Assembly (NCBI RefSeq): GCF_030546645.1
Contig: NZ_JAUOTO010000003.1
Span: forward strand, 774,956-838,955
Origin: Flavitalea plasmicola
GTDB taxonomy: Bacteria; Bacteroidota; Bacteroidia; Chitinophagales; Chitinophagaceae
Length of the DNA: 64,000 bases
Direction: 5' to 3'
Shown: positions 32,813 through 40,272 of the stretch, in pieces
Numbering within the stretch: the stretch's first letter is position 1
Layout of the letters: every line of letters starts with the position of its first letter
Position numbers and translations under genes: made by a program
Notes under the pieces: model-generated
What the model saw: the letters and a program-made list of their open reading frames with translations, nothing else
The model's database searches: none
What the model was told of the DNA's origin: nothing

Positions 32813-33745
32813 TCACCGGACAAAAACATCCGCTTTCATAAACCCCTTCCAGGTATACCACTGTGACAAGAAAACATACCTCCCCTTTATCCCTTGTCCT
32901 TTCAATACATACAGCAGGTATAACCCCAGCGAAGCCCCCAGCTTGGCCGTAAATTCAACCAGCTTCTTCCACCATCCCATCCTCCCTTCCTCCAGCCGCA
33001 CCCTGATCTTCTCTTCATTGCCCGTTTTAAGGAACAACTTCCGGAAACTGTCAGGCTGCAGCCGTGCCTGGTCGATATTATGATACACCGTTGCCTCCGG
33101 CACAAAATATACCTCCGGCGATACTTTTGACACGACATAGTAAATATGCTTGTCATCGCTGCGGAATGTCAGCTGGTTGTTGAAGCCGCCCACTTTCTTC
33201 AATACGGATGCCGTATAAGTCATATTGCAACCCGCCGGATACTTCATGGCTGGCTGCTGGAACTGCCTGGCCTCCCCGCCATAATCCAGCCGCCCTACAA
33301 ACCCGTTGAGATATTTGCTCATCCAGGCCGGCTCTTCTGACTCTGAGTACTTGGGGATGATCCTGCCGCCTATGCCTACGGCGCCGGGGTGGGACTGCAT
33401 AAAAAGCAGTATCGTCTCCAGGAAAACGGGCACCGCCTCGGCATCGTCGTCAATATAGGTGATGATGGGGAATGAGGCTTCCTGCAGGCCCCGGTTACGG
33501 GCAAAGGACAAGCCCTTCTGCGTTTCAAGAAAATAGCGGACTTTCAGACGGGGGTGCCGCTGAATAAAGTCCCGGCTGATGGCGGCCGTCTGGTCCGTGC
33601 TGTTGTTATCAATGATGAGGATCTCGAATTGATCCGGCGGTAAGGTCTGCCCGGCAAGGCATTCCAAAGCTTTGCCAATGAATTTCTGCCGATTGTACGT
33701 GCAGACCACTACCGAAATGCCGGAATACCTCGCCGGCCCCTCCAT
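32813..33745 (-). CDS. Family 2 glycosyltransferase
   Basis: 310 residues from ATG 33745; a TTG at 33757 is possible. A GT-A fold with SVVVCTYNRQKFIGKALECL at the start, LIIDNNSTDQTAAI, and the DXD motif in ITYIDDDAEAVP. PAGCNMTYTASVLKKVGGF and FRSDDKHIYYVVS are the acceptor-side motifs. The C-terminal 60 residues are hydrophobic (KLGASLGLYLLYVLKG), so it may attach to the membrane. It is the last gene of a two-gene unit with the YfhO-like gene (13-base spacing) and probably adds a sugar to a surface polysaccharide or lipid. Confidence 0.88.
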   Translation of the reverse strand: MEGPARYSGISVVVCTYNRQKFIGKALECLAGQTLPPDQFEILIIDNNSTDQTAAISRDFIQRHPRLKVRYFLETQKGLSFARNRGLQEASFPIITYIDDDAEAVPVFLETILLFMQSHPGAVGIGGRIIPKYSESEEPAWMSKYLNGFVGRLDYGGEARQFQQPAMKYPAGCNMTYTASVLKKVGGFNNQLTFRSDDKHIYYVVSKVSPEVYFVPEATVYHNIDQARLQPDSFRKLFLKTGNEEKIRVRLEEGRMGWWKKLVEFTAKLGASLGLYLLYVLKGQGIKGRYVFLSQWYTWKGFMKADVFVR

Positions 33746-33758
33746 TGTCTTTTCCAAC

Positions 33759-36275
33759 TCAGAAGCTTTTTTTTCTGTAACTCACGACGCCGGCGATGAT
33801 CAGCAGCAGATATCCCAGGAGGCTGCTCCAGATGGTGATTGTATTTCCCAGCTCATAGGAATGTGGCTCAAAACGCCACTCAATGGTATGAGCTCCCGCC
33901 GGTACGGACATGCCCCGCAGGACGTAATCCACCCTGATATAGTCTGCCTTTGTCCCGTCAATGAAGACATTCCACCCTTTGTCATAGTAGATCTCGCTGA
34001 AGACGGCAAATTGGTTGGTCTTGGATGAGAACTTATAAGTGATCTTATCGTTGAGGTTTTCTATCAGCTGGATCTTTGCTGTAGAATCCTCTACTGGCGC
34101 AAACTTCACCCTGGCCTGATATTGTTGTTGCACGATGGCCGTATCTCTTACATTGATGCTATCCAGGGCCTTCATTTCTTCATTCCCGTCCTTCACATAA
34201 TGAAGGGATTTCACCAACCAGCAAGGGCCGTATGCATCGGGGTTCAGACCCGCCTGCGGCTGGCCATTGGCAGGATTGGGCTGGATAAAATACTTCGTAT
34301 TCAGCATATTGAACACCCGCATATTCCCTTTGGATAACTGGTGCTCGATAAGGTCCATGTAAAGCCCTAATTTGGCAGGGCTATACCCTCCTACGGAGTT
34401 ATGAAAATAAGAAGCGCGGGAATCACTGAATGCATCGCCGGCCGTCGCGTCGTATACCCTGAAACCTTTTTCCGGGTCGGCCTTGATCCGTTGATCTGCA
34501 GGCGTAGCCGCCAATTGGTTGTCAAATTCTGCGGGGTCTACAAAGCTTTCACTGGAGAGGTAGCGCCTTCCTATGGCCAGCAGATCGAAAGAGCTGAGCA
34601 CCAGTATTCCCGCCAGCAGGATCACTTGCTGGGTGTACTTGCCTTTCAGGTAAAACCAGATAAGCGCAGCGGCAAGAGCGATCAGAACGAAGGTCCTGAG
34701 CAGGTCGCTCCCAAACAACGACTGCCTGTCCTCCCGGAGGTTTTTCATCAGGGTGCCGGCCAGCTCGTTCACCTGTTGCTGCATCTGCGGATTGGCGGAT
34801 TGCTGCCCCCGCGACAGCATATGCACGAAGTTTTGTTGGACCATCGTATCTTTCTCCGCTTTGTAGCTGGCGGTAAAATAGAACCCGGCGGCTGCTACCA
34901 ATAACGCCGCGGTAATGATCATCACCTGTTTGAATTTCTTCAGGATGATCTCCCTGGATTCGGTTGACTTCAACAGGTTGTCCAGGCCTAATGCTCCCAG
35001 CAAAGGAATGGCGAATTGCGGCATAACCATCGCAATGGTAGGCGCCCGGAACTTATTATACATGGGCAGGTGATCGAAAAGGAAATAATTGATCGCCTCA
35101 AAATTCTTGCCCCAGGCAAGGACGATGCCCGTTACGGCTACACTCACCAACCACCATTTGGGCCAGCCTTTTACAAATACCAGCCCCAGGATAAACAGCA
35201 TACAGCAGACAGCACCGAGATAAACAGGACCGGCCGTGCTCGGTTGAGTGCCCCAATAGGCATACGCGTTCGCCATCTGCAGCGCATTGTCTTCAGGCAC
35301 GCCTATTTCCGCTAGCTTATCAACAAATTTGGAATTGCCCGTGATCCTCCGGCTGTGATCGCCGCCACCCTGGGCGTCCGGTACCAACAAAGTAAAGGTC
35401 TCACCAATACCGTAGCTCCAGTTAAAAGCGTATTGTTTGCTAAGGCCACCGTTTTTACTGATGTATTGCTCTGAATTATTATTCCCTGTCAGTTCTGTTC
35501 TGCCGCCGCGCATGGTTTCCTTGGCATATTCCTGTGTGGGCAGATTGGAAACGGCATACCCGCCAAAGCCGATGACCATGGCCACGGCAGCGATCGCCAT
35601 GCTGATCAGCATGGGCTTGACCTCTTTCTTTTTAAAGCTGTCGATAAAATAGAACAAGGTCAGAAGGCCGGCGCTGATCAGGGTATAATACACGACCTGC
35701 AAATGCTGGGTGCCCACCTGGAATAAGAAGAAGCAGGTTAGCAGTGCGGCTCCCCACAGCCATTTTCGCTGGTAGATCAGCAGGATGCTGGCGATGACGC
35801 CTGGCGCAAATGCAATAGCCTGCATCTTGGTGACATGCCCTACGACGATAATAACGGGATCATAAGTGGAATACGCGTAGGCCAGCGATGCCAATACGCC
35901 GATCCAGGGATTGATACGCAGCACCTGCGTCAATATGTAGAGACAGAGACACGCTGTGAAAAAATAACTGATAGGCGCGGGTAGCCCCCATGTCAGCAGG
36001 TACTCCAGGTATCCCAGCGATATTTTGGTACGGGCCTCCAGGGCAACCGTGTATGCCGGCATACCGCTGAACAGGCTCTCCGTCCACAACGGGTAATGAC
36101 CATATTTTTGTTTGTACTCCTGTGACTGTTGCGGAGTGCCTTTGTATTGTAAGGTATCCTGCTGGTTCAATATCAGCCCTTCCAGGGCAGGCTTGCAATA
36201 CACAATGGCTACAACTAAAAAAACAACGACGGCCAGGATATGAGGCAGCGCTTTTTTCAGAAACGGAGAGTTCAT
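33759..36275 (-). CDS. YfhO-family membrane protein
   Basis: 838 residues from ATG 36275 (MNSPFLKKALPHIL). About 13 membrane segments: near the N-terminus AVVVFLVVAIVYCKPALEGL, and clusters such as ISYFFTACLCLYILTQVL and VTKMQAIAFAPGVIASILLI. A large extracytoplasmic domain lies after LLAGILVLSSFDLLAIGRRY, and the protein ends with one helix (LLGYLLLIIAGVVSYR). YfhO proteins are implicated in glycosylation of cell-wall polymers such as lipoteichoic acids in Firmicutes; the Bacteroidota substrate is unknown. It precedes the GT2 gene, which may share the pathway. Confidence 0.85.
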   Translation of the reverse strand: MNSPFLKKALPHILAVVVFLVVAIVYCKPALEGLILNQQDTLQYKGTPQQSQEYKQKYGHYPLWTESLFSGMPAYTVALEARTKISLGYLEYLLTWGLPAPISYFFTACLCLYILTQVLRINPWIGVLASLAYAYSTYDPVIIVVGHVTKMQAIAFAPGVIASILLIYQRKWLWGAALLTCFFLFQVGTQHLQVVYYTLISAGLLTLFYFIDSFKKKEVKPMLISMAIAAVAMVIGFGGYAVSNLPTQEYAKETMRGGRTELTGNNNSEQYISKNGGLSKQYAFNWSYGIGETFTLLVPDAQGGGDHSRRITGNSKFVDKLAEIGVPEDNALQMANAYAYWGTQPSTAGPVYLGAVCCMLFILGLVFVKGWPKWWLVSVAVTGIVLAWGKNFEAINYFLFDHLPMYNKFRAPTIAMVMPQFAIPLLGALGLDNLLKSTESREIILKKFKQVMIITAALLVAAAGFYFTASYKAEKDTMVQQNFVHMLSRGQQSANPQMQQQVNELAGTLMKNLREDRQSLFGSDLLRTFVLIALAAALIWFYLKGKYTQQVILLAGILVLSSFDLLAIGRRYLSSESFVDPAEFDNQLAATPADQRIKADPEKGFRVYDATAGDAFSDSRASYFHNSVGGYSPAKLGLYMDLIEHQLSKGNMRVFNMLNTKYFIQPNPANGQPQAGLNPDAYGPCWLVKSLHYVKDGNEEMKALDSINVRDTAIVQQQYQARVKFAPVEDSTAKIQLIENLNDKITYKFSSKTNQFAVFSEIYYDKGWNVFIDGTKADYIRVDYVLRGMSVPAGAHTIEWRFEPHSYELGNTITIWSSLLGYLLLIIAGVVSYRKKSF

Positions 36276-36343
36276 ATTTTCGGATGAATTATTCCCGGCA
36301 AAATAATGGTATTTTGCCCAGAAATACTGATTTTTGAGCAAAT

Positions 36344-36625
36344 ATGAGATTATTGAGATTCCTCTCCAGGGTGGCTTTTATCTGTAATATCTGCTTTCTG
36401 CTGGCCTCCATGGAACAATATTTACCAAAGGTGCCCGAAGGAGCGGTCTCGACGATCATCGTATTGGGGTATTTAATGGGCATTGTGATAAATGTCCTGG
36501 TCAACTTCACCTTACTCGTGGTGTGGGCATTCAAAAAAGGAGCATTGGGTGTACCCGCCTGGCTGTGGATCGTTAACCTGATTTTTTTGATCATCCAGTT
36601 TATTATCTTATTCGTTCATATATGA
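36344..36625 (+). CDS. Small membrane protein, three hydrophobic segments, 93 aa
   Basis: A short protein with three hydrophobic stretches (VAFICNICFLLASM, TIIVLGYLMGIVINVLVNF and LWIVNLIFLIIQFIILFV). It overlaps the next gene by four bases (ATGA), so the two are translationally coupled. Function unknown; coupling suggests a helper for the queuosine-precursor transporter or shared regulation. Confidence 0.7.
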   Translation: MRLLRFLSRVAFICNICFLLASMEQYLPKVPEGAVSTIIVLGYLMGIVINVLVNFTLLVVWAFKKGALGVPAWLWIVNLIFLIIQFIILFVHI

Positions 36626-37404
36626 TCCACGGTATACTCAGAGACAAACCTACCCGCCTGTTCATCTCGTTTACGGCCTTCTTCGTCGCCAATGCCCTCA
36701 TCGCAGAATGCATCGGAGGCAAATTGTTTTCTCTGGAAAAACTCTTGGGGCTGCAGCCGGCAGACTTTACCTTTTTTGGGCAGCAGCACCTGTCATTTGA
36801 CTTAACCTGTGGTGTCCTGCTATGGCCCCTGGAATTTATTATGACGGATATCGTCAATGAATATTATGGTCCCAGAGCTGTACGACGTATATCCTATACT
36901 GCCGTAGCGCTTATCTCTTATGCTTTTTTGATGTTCTATCTTGCCATTTATATACCTTCTTCCAACTATTGGCTTACTTCCCAAACTAAAAACGGCCTTC
37001 CCAATATGCAGGTCGCTTTCAACGGGATTTTCGGACAAGGGATGTGGATCATATTCGCCAGCATTGTAGCCTTCCTGGTTAGCCAGATCGTGGATGTCAC
37101 CATATTTCATAAAATAAAGAAATACACAGGTGAAAAATACGTATGGCTCCGGGCGACCGGTTCCACCTTGGTATCCCAACTGGTAGACAGCTTCATCGTC
37201 CTCTATATTGCTTTTAAGATTGGCCAGGGCTGGAGCTGGCAAAAAGTACTGGCCATTTGCCTAATGAACTATATCTATAAATTTGTCATGGCCATTGTGC
37301 TTACACCAGTGATCTATCTGGCAGAGGCCCGTATCGAAAAATTCCTTGGCCACGACACCACCCGGAAAATGAAACGCGCCGCCATGGGCCTGGAGGAAGA
37401 ATAA
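36622..37404 (+). CDS. Queuosine precursor transporter (YhhQ/VUT family)
   Basis: 260 residues, about six membrane segments. Family features are FFVANALIAECIGGKLFSL, WPLEFIMTDIVNEYYGPRAV and ATGSTLVSQLVDSFIVLYIA. E. coli YhhQ imports preQ0/preQ1, the tRNA queuosine precursors. ATG 36622 overlaps the stop of the small membrane gene. No queuosine biosynthesis gene lies next to it. Confidence 0.9.
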   Translation: MIHGILRDKPTRLFISFTAFFVANALIAECIGGKLFSLEKLLGLQPADFTFFGQQHLSFDLTCGVLLWPLEFIMTDIVNEYYGPRAVRRISYTAVALISYAFLMFYLAIYIPSSNYWLTSQTKNGLPNMQVAFNGIFGQGMWIIFASIVAFLVSQIVDVTIFHKIKKYTGEKYVWLRATGSTLVSQLVDSFIVLYIAFKIGQGWSWQKVLAICLMNYIYKFVMAIVLTPVIYLAEARIEKFLGHDTTRKMKRAAMGLEEE

Positions 37405-37409
37405 TACAC

Positions 37410-37913
37410 CTACACCGCCGCCTCCATCACATAATCATTCATGAAATAACCATTCCCGATAGCTACATCCTCCTCCCGGACAACGTTAAACCCCATCTTC
37501 TCATAGAATTGCCTTGCCTTATTAAAGCGATTGACATTCAGCCGGAGCACCTTCGCGCCCTGCGCCCGTATAGCTTCGAAGATAAAAGCCAGCATCGCCT
37601 TTCCCCTGCCTTTTCCCTGTCTTCCAGTCAACACATACAACTTATGCAGCTTGAAAACACCTGGCTCTGCCGTGGGCGCCCAGGAAGCAAACCCTACGGC
37701 TTCATCGCCTTCTTCCACCATGAGGAACCGCTGTTTGTCCTCCGTCATTTGTCTGCGCAGCGACGCAGGACTATAAAATAGCTTCAGCATATAGTCCAGC
37801 TGCACGGAGGAAAGAATATGACCATAGGTCACCGGCCAGATCTGCTGTGCTAAAAATCCGATGGTATTGATGTCGTCCAGGTCCGCAAAACGAAAAGAAA
37901 GCGATGGTTCCAT
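37410..37913 (-). CDS. GNAT-family N-acetyltransferase
   Basis: 167 residues in the acetyl-CoA-dependent GNAT fold. The pattern FRFADLDDINTIGFLAQQIW is the N-terminal strand-helix, FLMVEEGDEAVGFASW the central strands, then LYVLTGRQGKGRGKAML carries the acetyl-CoA P-loop (Q-x-x-G-x-G/A). RLNVNRFNKARQFYEKMGFN completes the fold. Substrate unknown. It is convergent with the transporter gene. Confidence 0.88.
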   Translation of the reverse strand: MEPSLSFRFADLDDINTIGFLAQQIWPVTYGHILSSVQLDYMLKLFYSPASLRRQMTEDKQRFLMVEEGDEAVGFASWAPTAEPGVFKLHKLYVLTGRQGKGRGKAMLAFIFEAIRAQGAKVLRLNVNRFNKARQFYEKMGFNVVREEDVAIGNGYFMNDYVMEAAV

Positions 37914-37944
37914 AATTTAATTAAGGGAGGCAAAGGTATAAAAT

Positions 37945-38670
37945 TTACAGATCTTCTTCTTCCTCTTCAGGCTCCTCCTCCCGCTCAGCATGTAGCCGGA
38001 TCGCTTTCCAGGCCTGCCGTACGGCAATGTAAAAGCTGGCAAAAGCGCCAAACGACAGGATGCCTTCCGAAACATAACGCCTGACCACCCGGCTCTGCTG
38101 GATAAAAAGAAAGAAATCAAAGCTCCCATGCAGCAGCACTACGATCACCAGTCCCTTCCACATCAGCCGGGTCTTCCGCTCCGGCCGGAATTTTGCCAGT
38201 CCCACATTATATCCCATCAGCACGGCAAATGAAGCATGTGCCGGCACCGACAGGAACATACGGGCCACACCGGTCTCCAGGCCAAATTTCCACACATATT
38301 CTATATTCTCCACTGTTGCGAACCCCATCCCGATCATCACCGAATAGATCACCCCATCAAATGGCTCCTGGAAGCTTTCCAGCGGGTAGCCATACCCGCG
38401 CAGGACCAGATATTTGCTGCCCTCCTCGGTGAAGGCCACGATGATAAAAGCATACCAGGCAAATGAAAGTATGGTGTGCTGGTAAGGCTCATCCCGCACA
38501 TCCCCCGCAGCCAGCTGGATGAGAAAAGGCGGTATTGTCGCGCACATGCCCAGCAGGAAAGAGACGAACAGCTGCTTTACCGACCCCTTGCCCAGCCGGC
38601 GGAAGGAGTAGACGAACAGGCTGATGGCGATGCCGGGCGCAATTGCCAGGGATAATAATAGCAGCAGCAT
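37945..38670 (-). CDS. PrsW-family intramembrane metalloprotease
   Basis: 241 residues, about eight membrane segments. Motifs of the PrsW/CPBP-like family: FTEEGSKYLVLRGY (EE), FATVENIEYVW, VPAHASFAVLMGY with His and LLHGSFDFFLF. These residues coordinate a metal that cleaves within membranes. PrsW of Bacillus cleaves an anti-sigma factor; here the target is unknown. The acidic tail EEEPEEEEEDL is unusual. The start overlaps the stop of the upstream gene (TAATG). Confidence 0.85.
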   Translation of the reverse strand: MLLLLLSLAIAPGIAISLFVYSFRRLGKGSVKQLFVSFLLGMCATIPPFLIQLAAGDVRDEPYQHTILSFAWYAFIIVAFTEEGSKYLVLRGYGYPLESFQEPFDGVIYSVMIGMGFATVENIEYVWKFGLETGVARMFLSVPAHASFAVLMGYNVGLAKFRPERKTRLMWKGLVIVVLLHGSFDFFLFIQQSRVVRRYVSEGILSFGAFASFYIAVRQAWKAIRLHAEREEEPEEEEEDL

Positions 38671-40187
38671 TAATGCACCCCCTGTTGCGTGGTAAAATAA
38701 TAAACGGCGCCGTCGTTGAAATGATATTCCTTCTCCAGATGTTTGGATTGCGAGATGGTCTCGATGGTCAACAGGTCAGTGTTGAGGGCATCGTCGAACC
38801 AGACGACATAGAAATGATCTTCCTTCATCAGGTCCCTGATGTCCCAGGGAAGGTCTTTATGGGGGATGAGGTCGACGACCAGGCCCGTGAAGAACCAGAT
38901 ACCCTCATAAGCATTCGAATAAACGGGGACGGACAACATCTCCTGCTGGTTCTTCTTTACGAAGTCCATGGTGGGCGATTTTGTCCATGAATCCTCGGTA
39001 TAGCCGGGGATCCCCGCATAATGGATCCCATTCCAGTTGAACTTGTACAGGTCCCATTGTCCATATTCCATACAGGCCGCTGCCACCAGGGCCAACCCGG
39101 CCAGCCAGCGGCGTTTGCGCCGATCCACACGCGTCATTGCGGAAGGTATCCAGCTGCTGCTGCCCCAGAGCCAGGGTATGAACAGGGGCGACATCAGCCG
39201 GCTGTCCAGGTGCTGGAACCGGGATACGCTGGCAATGATCAGCAGGAAAAAAGCATATACCAGGAAATAGGAAGTGGCGATCTGGTCATAGGAATATTCA
39301 TCATGCTGCCGTATCAGCCGGTAGAGATAGGCCGCCAGGCATATCAGCAGACAGACAACACCCACCAGCGCCGGGTATTTATAAGGGTCGTCAAAGAAAG
39401 GCAGCCAGTCGCAAAAGACACTCCCGAAATATTCGAGGTTCTTACCCAGGCTCGTCACTGCCTTCTCGCGATAGCCAGTCAGCGTTCCCGTTACCAGGTG
39501 ATTGCGGTATACATTCAACGCGGCCAGTGAAATACTGATCAGCCCGAATAAAATAATATGCACTACCTTTTTGCCCCAGGTCGTCCCCCTGTCCGTGATC
39601 ATGAGAAAGCCCCCCAGCAGGACAAGGCTGACACCGGCATAGCGCATTACGCAGGCCACGGCCGCTATGACGCCCAACAGCGCCATAGCCTCGATGCTAT
39701 GGGTGAGATGGTATCTGCGGGCAGTCCGGATAAACAGCAGCGACAAGAGCAGGAATAAAGTTTCCGACCATACCATAGAATACACCTCCAGCAGACAGGG
39801 ACTCAGCATAATGATGCTCAGGAGGATGATCTTATACACCCTGTTGTGGTGGCTGAAACGCTCCATCATCCAGCCCGATAAAAAGATCAGCGTGCCAAAC
39901 AGCAGTCCGTTCAGCACCGTCGCAAATTGCATGGGCTCCAGCCCCGTCACCAGCATGATGCCGCTGAGAAAGACAGGATACCCGGCAGGGAAATCCATCA
40001 TCGGGCTTCCCGTAAAATCGTTGATGGCGCCGTGATGCCGGATATTGGAAGCCGTGCTCATATATACCACGGAATCCGGCGATACGCCGATACCGCTGTG
40101 ACGGGCCCAGAGTTGAATGACCAGGTAGCCAATGACGGCAGCAATAAACGAATCCAGGTCCCGTAAGGAGAATTTGGGTCGGTTCAT
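38670..40187 (-). CDS. ArnT/GT39-like membrane glycosyltransferase or similar
   Basis: 505 residues from ATG 40187 (MNRPKFSLRD); ATG 40193 is an alternative. An N-terminal segment AVIGYLVIQLWARHSGIGV is followed by an Asp-containing extracytoplasmic loop (SPDSVVYMSTASNIR) and about ten helices, then a ~120-residue soluble tail. This matches dolichyl-phosphate-type membrane glycosyltransferases in outline; the family is only indicated by topology. It overlaps prsW and is transcribed with it. Confidence 0.6.
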   Translation of the reverse strand: MNRPKFSLRDLDSFIAAVIGYLVIQLWARHSGIGVSPDSVVYMSTASNIRHHGAINDFTGSPMMDFPAGYPVFLSGIMLVTGLEPMQFATVLNGLLFGTLIFLSGWMMERFSHHNRVYKIILLSIIMLSPCLLEVYSMVWSETLFLLLSLLFIRTARRYHLTHSIEAMALLGVIAAVACVMRYAGVSLVLLGGFLMITDRGTTWGKKVVHIILFGLISISLAALNVYRNHLVTGTLTGYREKAVTSLGKNLEYFGSVFCDWLPFFDDPYKYPALVGVVCLLICLAAYLYRLIRQHDEYSYDQIATSYFLVYAFFLLIIASVSRFQHLDSRLMSPLFIPWLWGSSSWIPSAMTRVDRRKRRWLAGLALVAAACMEYGQWDLYKFNWNGIHYAGIPGYTEDSWTKSPTMDFVKKNQQEMLSVPVYSNAYEGIWFFTGLVVDLIPHKDLPWDIRDLMKEDHFYVVWFDDALNTDLLTIETISQSKHLEKEYHFNDGAVYYFTTQQGVH

Positions 40188-40272
40188 ATTCACAAACGAA
40201 AATAAGCGTTTCTCTTATTTATATTACTTCCAAACTTATACGTAATTTCAGGCTCATCTAAAGTGATACTAC